64,000 nt of DNA from Solimonas sp. K1W22B-7. GTDB lineage: Bacteria; Pseudomonadota; Gammaproteobacteria; Nevskiales; Nevskiaceae. The notes beneath the pieces were generated by a model that ran no database searches, had not been told where the DNA came from, and saw only the letters and a program-made list of their open reading frames with translations. The stretch lies in NCBI RefSeq assembly GCF_003428335.1, contig NZ_CP031704.1, positions 2,604,001 to 2,668,000 of the forward strand. The letters run 5' to 3'. Below, piece after piece: positions 30,460-38,230 of this stretch (position 1 is its first letter; each line of letters starts with the position of its first letter). The position numbers and the translations under genes are program-made.

Positions 30460-32613
30460 TCAGATGGCAATGACACCGCCATCGTCACGAGTCACGACCA
30501 CCGTCGACGAGCGCGGACGGGCCGTGCCGCCGCCGGGCCAGTGGCTCAGCGGGGCGGCCAGGCTGCCGGTTTCACCCGGGTGCTGGATGTTGACGAACAT
30601 GGTCTTGCCGTCCGGCGTCATGTGGATGCCGGTGATCTCGCAGTCCTTGGGGCCGACCAGGAAGCGACGCAGGTTGTTGGAACCGAGGTTCTTGCCCTTG
30701 TAGGTCGCCTGGCCCGCCACGGTGACCGGACCGCCGTCGCCCACTTCACCCGGCACCGCCGCCAGCATCATGCAGTTGGTGGTGTCGGTGTAGGCGCCGT
30801 CGTCGGTCTGGATCCACAGCACGCCGCGCGGGTCGAACCAGAGGCCGTCGGGGCTGGACAGGTCGTTGTTGGCATTCAGGCCGGACTGGTTGACCTCGGC
30901 CGGGTAGGCTGCGCGCGCGCCGAACAGGAAGATGTCCCATTCGAAGGTCGTGGCCGCCGGGCTGTCGCCGTCTTCGTGCCAGCGGATGACGTGGCCGTTG
31001 ACGTTGCCGTTGAGGCTGGTCGTGGTGCTGCCGGTGTCCGCGTCGTAGTTGCGCGGGTTGGCGGCATCGACCGGCTGCGAAGCGGAACCGCGGTTGGAAT
31101 TGTTGGTGAGGGTCAGGTAGACCTCGCCATTGGCCGGGTTCACCGCGCCCCATTCCGGGCGGTCCATCTTGGTGGCGCCGACGGCGTCGCCGGCCAGGCG
31201 GCTGTTGAGACAGACGTCGGCCTGGTTGGCGAACGGATAGGCGGCATTGGCGGCGGTGAGGCCGTTCAGGTTGAAGGTCAGTTCGACCCAGTCGCCGGTG
31301 CCGTTGGCATTGAACTTGGCGACGTAGAGCTTGCCGCGGTCCATGTACTTGTCGCCCACGGCCATGCGGTCGGCCTTGTTGGCGTCGGCCGGGTTCCACA
31401 GCGCCTCGGAGACGAACTTGTAGACGTAGTCGCCACGGTTGTCGTCGCCCATGTAGAACACGATCGGCTTGCCGGCCGCGACGGGGCCCGGCCAGCAGCC
31501 TTCGTGCGCGAAACGGCCCAGGGCCGTGCGCTTCTTCGGCGTCTTGGTCGGATCGTAGGGGTCGATCTCCACCACGAAGCCGAAGGTGTTGATCACGTTG
31601 CGATAGTCGTCGGTGCCATCGGTCGTGGTGCCCAGGACCGAGGTGTTCCAGCGCGCGAAGTTGTCGCCGGTGACGGTTTCCCAGCGATGGCGGCCAACGG
31701 CGCCCTGGGCATTGCCGTAGCGGTTCAGCGCCGCGACTTCCTTGGCATGGTCACCGGTGCGCTTGGAGTTGTCGTCGGCGGCACGGGCGAAGTAGCCCGC
31801 CCAGTTCTCTTCGCAGGTCAGGTAGGTGCCCCAGGGCGTGTAGCCGTTGGCGCAGTTGTTGACCGTGCCGCGGGTCTTGGTGCCGGTGGTCGAATACTTG
31901 GTCTTGACCTGGGCATCGCCGCGCACCGGGCCGCTCAGTTCCATGTCGGTGAAGGTGGTGATGCGGCGGTTGAGGGCGCCCTTGACCACGGCGAAGCTGC
32001 CGGCGGTCTTCTTGACCTCGATCACGGAGACGCCATGGGCGTTCATCTCCTTGATGCACTCGTCCTCGATCGTGCGGACGCCGCCGACCGTGGTCGATCC
32101 CGCAGCATGCAGGTAGGTGGTGGTCAGCGCCTCGTGGTTCATGCACAGCATGCCGCGGTCGGAGGCCTTGTGGTCCGGCGTCGCGCCGGTGGCGGCCAGG
32201 CCGAAGAAGTACATGCCGTCATGGTGGTCGCCGGCACGGTCGGCGTAGGAACTGCCGGTCTCGGTGCCGGTGTCGCTCCAGGCCGGGATGCCTTCCTTGA
32301 TCGCATCGCCCAGCGAGTACAGCACGTTGGCGGTGTAGCCATCGGGTACCGTGAGGACGTCCGCGGTGCTCTTGGCCACCGGCACGAAGCTGAGCTTCGG
32401 CGTCGGCAGCGGCTCGGCAGGCGGAGGCGTCGAAGGGTCGTCGTCGTTGTCGCAGCCAGCCAGGCTCAGGCCGCCGAACAGGGCTACCGTGGTTGCGGAA
32501 AGGCCACCGAACAGCGTCTGGCGGCGGGTGAAGCGGGCTTCCGCGACTTCCAGGATGTGGGGGTTGTTGGAGGTATTGGTGACGACGTCGTCGTCATGGT
32601 CATGGTGACTCAT
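30460..32613 (-). CDS. PhoX-type (DUF839) alkaline phosphatase, Tat-exported
   Basis: The protein has 717 residues. After a His/Asp-rich start comes a twin-arginine signal (TRRQTLFGG) with a hydrophobic stretch and a Cys (LSLAGC), so a folded, possibly lipid-attached periplasmic protein. The DUF839/PhoX body has the typical MNHEALT segment, the CANGYTPWGTYLTCEENW block and the SSPDGLWFDPRGVLWIQTD block near the end. PhoX enzymes hold iron and calcium and cleave phosphomonoesters, often under phosphate starvation. No Pho box was confirmed. Confidence 0.9.
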   Translation of the reverse strand: MSHHDHDDDVVTNTSNNPHILEVAEARFTRRQTLFGGLSATTVALFGGLSLAGCDNDDDPSTPPPAEPLPTPKLSFVPVAKSTADVLTVPDGYTANVLYSLGDAIKEGIPAWSDTGTETGSSYADRAGDHHDGMYFFGLAATGATPDHKASDRGMLCMNHEALTTTYLHAAGSTTVGGVRTIEDECIKEMNAHGVSVIEVKKTAGSFAVVKGALNRRITTFTDMELSGPVRGDAQVKTKYSTTGTKTRGTVNNCANGYTPWGTYLTCEENWAGYFARAADDNSKRTGDHAKEVAALNRYGNAQGAVGRHRWETVTGDNFARWNTSVLGTTTDGTDDYRNVINTFGFVVEIDPYDPTKTPKKRTALGRFAHEGCWPGPVAAGKPIVFYMGDDNRGDYVYKFVSEALWNPADANKADRMAVGDKYMDRGKLYVAKFNANGTGDWVELTFNLNGLTAANAAYPFANQADVCLNSRLAGDAVGATKMDRPEWGAVNPANGEVYLTLTNNSNRGSASQPVDAANPRNYDADTGSTTTSLNGNVNGHVIRWHEDGDSPAATTFEWDIFLFGARAAYPAEVNQSGLNANNDLSSPDGLWFDPRGVLWIQTDDGAYTDTTNCMMLAAVPGEVGDGGPVTVAGQATYKGKNLGSNNLRRFLVGPKDCEITGIHMTPDGKTMFVNIQHPGETGSLAAPLSHWPGGGTARPRSSTVVVTRDDGGVIAI

Positions 32614-32809
32614 GCTCTGGCGTTCCTTGGCTGGAGAAATGGCTGGGATGATCCAGCCGCAGCCTAGGCGTGCTTCATGACGGTCTTCTGACCGTTTGGT
32701 TACGCCTGGATGCCGGCCGCCGCGCCCGCCATCCCGAAAACCGCCTCCCGGCGGAAAAACCGGCTACCTGGATCCGATAAAGGCACTATCATGACGAACG
32801 GAGGAAATC

Positions 32810-33475
32810 ATGCCGAAAATCATGCTGGTGGACGATCATCGCCTGGTAAGGGCGGGGCTCAAGCGGGTGCTGCAGGAAGTGCCTGACATGGAGGTCATTG
32901 CCGAGGCTTGCAGCGGCGAGGAAGCACTCGACCTGCTGCGCAACCACACGCCCGACGTGGTGCTGATGGACATCAACATGCCCGGCATCGGCGGCCTGGA
33001 AGCCACCCGGCGCCTGCTGCAGAAGCTGCCGGCCACCCGCGTGATCGTGGTGTCCATGCATCTTGAGGAGCCGTATCCCAGCCGCATGCTGGCGGCCGGC
33101 GCGGCCGGCTACATCAGCAAGGACTCCGCCGCCGACGAGGTCGTCGCCGCGATCCGCCGCGTCAGCGCCGGTGGCCACTACGTGGCGGCCGACGTCGCCG
33201 GCAACCTGGCGGCCTCCCTGGTCAAGGGCAACAACGGCGGCTCGCCCTTCGAGCAGCTGTCGCAGCGCGAGACCCAGGTCATGCTGATGGTGACCAAGGG
33301 TTATTCGACCCAGGAAATCTCCGACCGCCTGCACCTGTCGCCCAAGACGGTCAGCACCTACCGCTACCGCCTGTTCGAGAAGCTCAACGTCACCAACGAC
33401 GTGGAACTGACCCGCATGGCGATGCGCTACGGCCTGCTCGACGAGAAGTCCTCGGAGCCCAGCGCCGGAGCCTGA
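32810..33475 (+). CDS. uvrY: UvrY/GacA two-component response regulator
   Basis: The protein has 221 residues. The receiver domain has Asp8-Asp9 (VDDH), phospho-acceptor Asp54 (VVLMDINMPG), and the conserved Lys in YISKDS. The C-terminal LuxR helix-turn-helix reads LSQRETQVMLMVTKGYSTQE, then LHLSPKTVSTYRYRLFEKL. Direct linkage to uvrC is the hallmark of gacA/uvrY. It responds to a BarA/GacS sensor and usually activates CsrB/RsmZ-type small RNAs. The ribosome site GGAGG lies about seven bases upstream of the ATG. Confidence 0.94.
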   Translation: MPKIMLVDDHRLVRAGLKRVLQEVPDMEVIAEACSGEEALDLLRNHTPDVVLMDINMPGIGGLEATRRLLQKLPATRVIVVSMHLEEPYPSRMLAAGAAGYISKDSAADEVVAAIRRVSAGGHYVAADVAGNLAASLVKGNNGGSPFEQLSQRETQVMLMVTKGYSTQEISDRLHLSPKTVSTYRYRLFEKLNVTNDVELTRMAMRYGLLDEKSSEPSAGA

Positions 33476-33502
33476 GCCGGAGCCTGGGGTTAAAATCGGG
33501 GG

Positions 33503-35320
33503 ATGAAACCCCAGACGGAGTCCTTCGACTCCCGCAGCTTCCTGTCGCAGCTGACCACGCAGCCGGGCGTCTACCGCATGTATGGCGCGGAAGGCGAGCT
33601 GCTGTATGTGGGCAAGGCGCGCAATCTCAAGAAGCGCGTCGGCAGCTACTTCCTGCGCGCCAGCGGCAACCCGCGCATCGAAAGCATGGTGTCGCAGATC
33701 CGCCGCATCGAGGTCACGGTCACCCGTACCGAGGACGAGGCGCTGCTGCTGGAAAACAACCTGATCAAGGACCAGTCGCCACGCTACAACATCTCCTACC
33801 GCGACGATAAAAGTTACCCCTACGTCCGCTTCACCGCGCACCGCTTTCCGCGCATTGCCTACTACCGCGGCGCCAAGACCGGGCAGGACCGCTATATCGG
33901 CCCGTTTCCCTCGGCCAGCTCGGTACGCGACACCCTGGGCACCCTGCAGAAGCTGTTCCGCCTGCGGCCCTGTCGCGACAGCTTCTACAACCACCGCGAC
34001 CGGCCCTGCCTGCAGCACCAGATCAAGCGCTGCAGCGCGCCCTGCGTCGGCCTGATCGGTGAAGAGGAGTACGCCCGGGACGTGAACAACGCCCAGCGCA
34101 TGCTGGAGGGCCGGGCGGACGAGCTGGCCAAGGATCTCGGCATGGAGATGGAGCAGGCCGCCGAGGCCCTGGAGTTCGAGCGTGCGGCGCGGCTGCGCGA
34201 CCAGATCGCGGCCCTGCAGCGCGTGCGCGAGAGCCGGGCCCTGACCGGCGGCGCCGAAGACCTGGACGTGATCGCGGTGGCGCCGCACGCCTCCAGCAGC
34301 TGCGTGGCGGTGGTCAGCGTGCGTGACGGCGTCAACCTGGGGCACAGCAGCCACTTCCCGCGGCACCCGGCGCAGGCCGAGCCGGAGGAATTGCTGGAGA
34401 GCTTCCTCAGCCAGCACTACCTGGAGCAGCCGGCACCGCCGGAGATCCTGATCAGCCACCCCCTGGAAGACGTCGAACTGCTGGAGGCGGCGCTGAGCCA
34501 GCGGGCAGGGCGCAAGGTCGGCATCAACCACCCCCAGCGCGGCCCCAAGCAGCGCCTGCTGGAGATGGCGCAGAGCACCGTGCAGCAGGCCCTGACCACG
34601 CGCCTGACCGAGATGGCCAGCATGGACCAGCGCATGCTGGAGCTGCAGCGCGCCCTGGAGCTGGAAAGCCCGCCGCAGCGCCTGGAGTGCTTCGATATCT
34701 CCCACACCCAAGGCGAGCGCGCGGTGGCCTCCTGCGTGGTGTTCAACGACCAGGGGCCGCTGAAGACCGCCTACCGCAAGTTCAACATCGACGGCATCAC
34801 CCCCGGCGACGACTATGCCGCGATCAAGCAGGCTGTGGCCAGGCGCTTTGCCCGGGTCAAGAGCGGCGAGGTGCAGCGCCCCGACGTCCTGTTCATCGAC
34901 GGCGGCAAGGGCCAGCTCAACGCCGCCCTGGAGGCGCTGGACGAGACCGGCATCGAGGACCTGCGCATCGTCGCCATCGCCAAGGGGCCGACGCGCCGTC
35001 CGGGGCTGGAGGAGCTGATCCTGCCGGAGCGGGAGTTCGCCCTGCGCCTGCCGGGCGACTCGCCGGCCCTGCACCTGATCCAGCGCATCCGCGACGAGGC
35101 CCACCGCTTCGCCATCACCGGCCACCGCGGCCGCCGCGAGAAGGCGCGCCTGACCTCCGACCTGGAGAGCATCGAGGGCCTGGGGGCCACCCGGCGCCGC
35201 GCGCTGCTCAAGACCTTTGGCGGCCTGGCCCAGGTCAAGCGCGCCAATGTCGACGACCTGGCGCGCGTCGAGGGCATCTCGCGCACGCTGGCCGAGCGCA
35301 TCTACGCGCATTTCCACTGA
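33503..35320 (+). CDS. uvrC: Excinuclease ABC subunit C
   Basis: The protein has 605 residues (E. coli 610). The N-terminal GIY-YIG nuclease (QPGVYRMYGAEGELLYVGKA), a cysteine patch (HQIKRCSAPCVG), the UVR helix that binds UvrB (EALEFERAARLRDQIAAL), the RNase H-like 5' nuclease (LECFDISHTQGERAVASCVV), and a C-terminal helix-hairpin-helix pair (IEGLGATRRRALLKTFGG and ARVEGISRTLAERIY) are all present. It makes both cuts around DNA lesions. It starts 28 bp after uvrY. Confidence 0.97.
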   Translation: MKPQTESFDSRSFLSQLTTQPGVYRMYGAEGELLYVGKARNLKKRVGSYFLRASGNPRIESMVSQIRRIEVTVTRTEDEALLLENNLIKDQSPRYNISYRDDKSYPYVRFTAHRFPRIAYYRGAKTGQDRYIGPFPSASSVRDTLGTLQKLFRLRPCRDSFYNHRDRPCLQHQIKRCSAPCVGLIGEEEYARDVNNAQRMLEGRADELAKDLGMEMEQAAEALEFERAARLRDQIAALQRVRESRALTGGAEDLDVIAVAPHASSSCVAVVSVRDGVNLGHSSHFPRHPAQAEPEELLESFLSQHYLEQPAPPEILISHPLEDVELLEAALSQRAGRKVGINHPQRGPKQRLLEMAQSTVQQALTTRLTEMASMDQRMLELQRALELESPPQRLECFDISHTQGERAVASCVVFNDQGPLKTAYRKFNIDGITPGDDYAAIKQAVARRFARVKSGEVQRPDVLFIDGGKGQLNAALEALDETGIEDLRIVAIAKGPTRRPGLEELILPEREFALRLPGDSPALHLIQRIRDEAHRFAITGHRGRREKARLTSDLESIEGLGATRRRALLKTFGGLAQVKRANVDDLARVEGISRTLAERIYAHFH

Positions 35321-35405
35321 AATTCCCGCCGCTGCCGCGGCCCTGGCTTGCCGAGGTGACGGCCGAGTCAGGTAATCTGTCGGCTATGACGATCAGGAAG
35401 ACCGC

Positions 35406-35981
35406 GTGAAGCTGACCCTGCCTTTGGCCCTGACGATGGGCCGCGTGGCCGCCATCCCCGTGGTGCTGGCGCTGTTTTACGTCCCGATGTACGTCGCCGG
35501 CCATGAAATCTCGCGCCAGCTCGCCACGGTGCTCTACGCCGCCGCCGCGATCACCGACTGGCTGGACGGCTACCTGGCGCGCAGGTGGAACCAGACCAGC
35601 AAGTTCGGCGCCTTCCTGGATCCCGTGGCCGACAAGCTGCTGGTGGCGGTCTGCCTGGTGATGCTGCTGGAGGACCGCCCAGGCGGAATCCTGGCAGCGC
35701 TGGTGGCCGTGATCATCGGCCGCGAGATCACCATATCGGCCCTGCGCGAGTGGATGGCGGAGCTGGGCGCCCGCACCCACGTGGCGGTGAGCTGGATCGG
35801 CAAGGTCAAGACCGGCTTCCAGATGACCGCCATCGGCATGATGATCTGGGAGATCGACACCTTCCACCTGCCGATCTACCAGCTGGGCTACGGCCTGCTG
35901 TTCATCGCCTCGGTACTGACGATCTGGAGCATGGTGGTCTACCTCAGGGCCGCCTGGCCGCTGATGTCGGACAATAACTGA
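35406..35981 (+). CDS. pgsA: CDP-diacylglycerol-glycerol-3-phosphate 3-phosphatidyltransferase
   Basis: The protein has 191 residues from a GTG at 35406; an ATG at 35385 is in another frame and ends at the TGA overlapping the GTG. The CDP-alcohol phosphotransferase signature is split over DWLDGYLARR and GAFLDPVADK. It is a multi-helix inner-membrane enzyme that makes phosphatidylglycerol phosphate. The uvrY-uvrC-pgsA order is conserved in gammaproteobacteria and leads into the tRNA cluster. Confidence 0.95.
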   Translation: MKLTLPLALTMGRVAAIPVVLALFYVPMYVAGHEISRQLATVLYAAAAITDWLDGYLARRWNQTSKFGAFLDPVADKLLVAVCLVMLLEDRPGGILAALVAVIIGREITISALREWMAELGARTHVAVSWIGKVKTGFQMTAIGMMIWEIDTFHLPIYQLGYGLLFIASVLTIWSMVVYLRAAWPLMSDNN

Positions 35982-36020
35982 TCAATTTCAGGCTTCCGGC
36001 AAAAAAATGGCGCAAAAAGC

Positions 36021-36048
36021 TTGACTTGCCCTCGGCGGTCTATAAAAT
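36021..36048 (+). promoter_or_regulatory. Promoter of the tRNA cluster
   Basis: TTGACT (36021-36026), a 16-bp spacer and TAAAAT (36043-36048). A GC-rich discriminator (GCGCCC) follows, typical of stable-RNA promoters under stringent control. Confidence 0.7.
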
Positions 36049-36063
36049 GCGCCCTCTCATGAC

Positions 36064-36139
36064 GCGGGAATAGCTCAGTTGGTAGAGCGCAACCTTGCCA
36101 AGGTTGAGGTCGCGAGTTCGAGCCTCGTTTCCCGCTCCA
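36064..36139 (+). tRNA. glyW: tRNA-Gly(GCC)
   Basis: It has 76 bases with encoded CCA. Acceptor GCGGGAA pairs with TTCCCGC, the anticodon loop is CTTGCCAAG (anticodon GCC), and the T arm GCGAGTTCGAGCCTCGT is intact. Position after pgsA equals E. coli glyW. Confidence 0.97.
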
Positions 36140-36156
36140 GTTTCAAGAGTTTCAAG

Positions 36157-36187
36157 AAAACCCCGTTGCTACGCCTCGGGGTTTTTT
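36157..36187 (+). terminator. Terminator-like hairpin between tRNA-Gly and tRNA-Cys
   Basis: AAAACCCCG and CGGGGTTTT form a 9-bp stem followed by T residues. It may reduce read-through into cysT or act in precursor processing. Confidence 0.75.
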
Positions 36188-36221
36188 AGTCTCAACGGCT
36201 GGTAGACTCCAGTCGTCCGGT

Positions 36222-36295
36222 GGCCAGGTGGCAGAGTGGTTATGCAGCGGACTGCAAATCCGCGTACGCCGGTTCAATTCCGACCCTGGCCTCCA
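36222..36295 (+). tRNA. cysT: tRNA-Cys(GCA)
   Basis: It has 74 bases with encoded CCA. Acceptor GGCCAGG pairs with CCTGGCC, anticodon stem and loop CGGACTGCAAATCCG (anticodon GCA), T arm CCGGTTCAATTCCGA. Position equals E. coli cysT. An inverted copy of 43 of its bases lies at 36541-36583. Confidence 0.96.
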
Positions 36296-36317
36296 TTTCC
36301 CGCATCAAGTACCGCAT

Positions 36318-36358
36318 GCCCGTGTGGCGGAATCGGTAGACGCACGAGACTTAAAATC
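36318..36358 (+). pseudogene. leuZ: 5' half of interrupted tRNA-Leu(UAA)
   Basis: The 41 bases from GCCCGTG through the D arm, the anticodon stem 5' side CGAGA and the loop CTTAAAA stop two bases later and run into unrelated DNA. The missing 3' half is found at 38280-38323. Joined, they give an 85-base tRNA with all stems paired: acceptor GCCCGTG/CATGGGC, anticodon stem CGAGA/TCTTG, variable arm CGCC/GGCG. In E. coli the gene at this place is leuZ, the tRNA-Leu(UAA). As it stands the copy cannot give a mature tRNA. Confidence 0.9.
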
Positions 36359-36459
36359 GGTAAGTCAGCACGGACTTACTTTCTCTCGCGCAATAAAATC
36401 AGTGACTTACAGACTTTTTAGTCCTTGGAAGTCCCTCTAAATCCCCTCAAATCCTCGTC

Positions 36460-36480
36460 AAGTGTGGTGTCACCACACTT
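36460..36480. repeat. Palindrome in left arm of element
   Basis: AAGTGTGGTG-T-CACCACACTT, perfect 10-bp arms. The AAGTGTGG half also occurs as direct repeats near the right end (38139 and 38158), suggesting a shared DNA-binding protein. Confidence 0.8.
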
Positions 36481-36540
36481 GCGGTCTATACTTTTGTCTC
36501 ATGCAGGTTGAGTCGAACTGTGGATCGAGACTCTTGGCGC

Positions 36541-36583
36541 GGCGTACACGGATTTGCAGTCCGCTGCATTGCCACTCTGCCAC
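36541..36583 (-). pseudogene. Inverted tRNA-Cys fragment
   Basis: On the minus strand 43 bases match cysT 36228-36270 at 40 positions, covering the D arm and the whole anticodon arm with GCA. The acceptor and T stems beyond it do not pair (GCTGGAG has no partner downstream), so it is not a complete tRNA. It lies inside the element, opposite to the host gene's direction. Confidence 0.8.
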
Positions 36584-36692
36584 TCCAGCGCTGAAAATCG
36601 TGGAGGAGACAAGGGCGCCGTAGCCTCATTAGTTGTTCAGTCGCGAAACGAAACTACGGGGCGCAACCTCGCGGCGGCGCCCCGTAGTATTA

Positions 36693-36938
36693 CTACGTGA
36701 ACAACAACAGTTGGTACGGATTCGAGCGCCAGTGCTGGCACACCCACTCGGTTCGGCCGAAGCGGAAACGGGTGTATGCGTGCACGAACACGCTCTTGGG
36801 GTTTAGATGGACGGTATCCATTCCGACTCTCCAATGAGAATCGAAGGCGATAGTTGCCCACAGCGCCCGCAGGTCATAAACTGCGGAAGTCTTGGGTAAG
36901 ACAAGCTGTAGATGGTAGAGGGACGCCCTCACTACCAT
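36693..36938 (-). CDS. Small hypothetical protein of the element
   Basis: The 81-residue frame (MVVRASLYHLQLVLPKTSAV onward) is rich in Trp, His and Arg, with RFRFGRTEWVCQHWRSNPYQ near the C-terminus, then LLLF. That tail resembles short basic proteins in mobile elements that end in a PxQLxLF-like sequence; the resemblance is from memory and unproved. It lies downstream of the 268-residue gene on the same strand, with an inverted repeat between. Coding status uncertain. Confidence 0.4.
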   Translation of the reverse strand: MVVRASLYHLQLVLPKTSAVYDLRALWATIAFDSHWRVGMDTVHLNPKSVFVHAYTRFRFGRTEWVCQHWRSNPYQLLLFT

Positions 36939-36943
36939 ACCGG

Positions 36944-36972
36944 CCCCTGTAAGCGTTAGAGCGCTTATGGGG
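36944..36972. repeat. Inverted repeat between the two element genes
   Basis: CCCCTGTAAGCG and CGCTTATGGGG pair with one bulge around TTAGAG. T-rich on the plus side, so possibly a terminator or a processing hairpin. Confidence 0.55.
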
Positions 36973-37030
36973 GCTTCTTCATTTGCGGGGCGGCTTTTTC
37001 ACCCCCTTTTTCCGTTGGTTCGGCTGCTTC

Positions 37031-37837
37031 TTAGTCGGCATTCTTCGCGCCCTTCAAATTCACCATCAGATCGACGGGATCTATATCGTCGTCGTAAACC
37101 TGCGACACGTTCATCGCGAACGTATTGAACCAACGCAGCCGCTGCGCTTCCGGCCACTTCTCTCCGGTCTTCGGGATCTTTCGCAGTAACGCGATCAGCA
37201 GTGGGTCCAACTCCAATCCAGAGAAGTTGTCACCACCACCGCTTGAGCCGCCCGGAGGCGGCGGTGGGGGCGGGGGCGGTGGGGTGTCCTTAACCGCCAC
37301 GGCCGGCATCACAAGGCGATTCTTGCCGTGCTCGAAAAAGCCGGCTTGCTCTGCGGAGCGCTCAAATACTTGGCGCGCGCGGTCCTTCTGCTTCTCAGCT
37401 ACCCCAAGCCCGGCGATTTCTCGCTCCAACGCCGCAGTCGGCGGAAGAACGCCTTCCTTGTACTTTTCGAATAGCGCCTTGAAAAGGGGAACATTCAGAA
37501 ACGCCTCGGCTTTCGCCTTGCGCGCGTTGACGGGGTCAACAATGCGGCGCCCAAGAGGTGACAGCCGATACTTATCGGGGCCATCACTCTCGATGACCCC
37601 GAATAGGCGTGCTGCCGCAAGGTCCGTTCGAAACCCGCTGCTTTTGATGCTCATGTTCAACCAAGCAGCCAACTGCTGCTGCGAGCAATCGCCAGTCCCA
37701 GCGTTGTCATGTATCGCCTTCACAAGACAATCTGCCTCCGCTAGCGGGGCATAGGGGAAGCCAATTTTTGAACGCTGCCGCCCTTCGCCGTCACCCTCTT
37801 CGCCGGTCTCAGGCTTGACATCAAGATGCTCGCTCAT
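37031..37837 (-). CDS. Element-encoded protein of unknown function, DUF5343-like (tentative)
   Basis: The protein has 268 residues. The N-terminal part (FPYAPLAEADCLVKAIHDNA to LLSPLGRRI-like YRLSPLGRRIVDP) looks like a winged-helix or DUF5343-type domain, judged by the alternating helices and the RLSPLGRRIV segment. A run of ten prolines and a GGSSGGGD linker (about residues 188-208) separates it from a short C-terminal part (LDPLLIALLRKIPKTGEKWP, then WFNTFAMNVSQVYD). No integrase or nuclease motif. It is the only substantial gene in the element, so it may be cargo or a regulator. Its promoter region has three CTATCCAA repeats. Confidence 0.7.
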   Translation of the reverse strand: MSEHLDVKPETGEEGDGEGRQRSKIGFPYAPLAEADCLVKAIHDNAGTGDCSQQQLAAWLNMSIKSSGFRTDLAAARLFGVIESDGPDKYRLSPLGRRIVDPVNARKAKAEAFLNVPLFKALFEKYKEGVLPPTAALEREIAGLGVAEKQKDRARQVFERSAEQAGFFEHGKNRLVMPAVAVKDTPPPPPPPPPPGGSSGGGDNFSGLELDPLLIALLRKIPKTGEKWPEAQRLRWFNTFAMNVSQVYDDDIDPVDLMVNLKGAKNAD

Positions 37838-37888
37838 GTGGACGACCTCGCCGATATTCCGAACTGCGTAGTGCCCTTTATACGCCCG

Positions 37889-37946
37889 CTATCCAAATAT
37901 CGCAACAAAGTTGGATAGTTCCCTTGTGGAAAATTGCTCTATCCAA
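37889..37946. promoter_or_regulatory. CTATCCAA repeats upstream of element gene
   Basis: CTATCCAA at 37889-37896 and 37939-37946, and its inverse TTGGATAG at 37911-37918. The first two form an inverted repeat with a 14-bp spacer. They lie 52-109 bp before the gene start, a likely operator or activator site. Confidence 0.6.
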
Positions 37947-38054
37947 AAAAGTCAGCGCGTCTCCCAATGGGGCGATCTGGCAAGTGACAGAAATGGACAG
38001 GAGGGTCTGAGCACCCGGTTCCGCTAAACTTCGCGCTTGCCGCCGAATCTCTCA

Positions 38055-38139
38055 GCCCGTATGGCGAAATTGGTAGACGCAGGTGACTTAAAATCACCCG
38101 TCGTAAGACGTGCCGGTTCGAGTCCGGCTATGGGCACCA
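38055..38139 (+). tRNA. Complete tRNA-Leu(UAA) carried by the element
   Basis: It has 85 bases with CCA. Acceptor GCCCGTA/TATGGGC, anticodon stem GGTGA/TCACC around CTTAAAA, variable arm CGTC/GACG, T arm CCGG-TTCGAGT-CCGG are all paired. It differs from the reconstructed host gene in the anticodon stem and variable arm, so it is not a simple duplicate. It reads UUA codons and should replace the broken host tRNA. Confidence 0.95.
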
Positions 38140-38230
38140 AGTGTGGCGGTTGCGCCGAAGTGTGGCGATTCGGCGCCTGCATGAGACAGATTGGCGTGAT
38201 CTGTGGAAACGTGGCGGATCGGTGTGGCGC
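38139..38230. repeat. GTGTGG repeats in right arm of element
   Basis: AAGTGTGGCG at 38139-38148 and 38158-38167 (19 bp apart), then the related AACGTGGCGG near 38208 and GGTGTGGCGC at 38221-38230. Such short direct repeats beside a crossover core resemble arm-type sites of tyrosine recombinases or excisionase sites. Confidence 0.6.

Larger units (their letters stand above)
36359..36692. other. Left arm of the element, no protein gene
   Basis: The 334 bp hold GTAAGTC (36360-36366), GACTTAC (36373-36379 and 36404-36410), the palindrome at 36460-36480 and the tRNA-Cys-like fragment. Base composition is lower in GC than in flanking genes. No ORF with coding character is seen. Confidence 0.6.

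Noticed and set aside
32789-35317. An 842-codon open frame opposite uvrY and uvrC
   Set aside because: Same reason: uvrY and uvrC are unambiguous, and the antisense product has no recognisable domain.
36228-36421. Short ORFs running through the tRNA-Cys and tRNA-Leu sequences
   Set aside because: They consist of tRNA sequence read as codons; the RNA genes explain the region.
36481-36590. Complete second tRNA-Cys on the minus strand
   Set aside because: The anticodon arm is good but the acceptor and T stems do not pair, so it is called a fragment.
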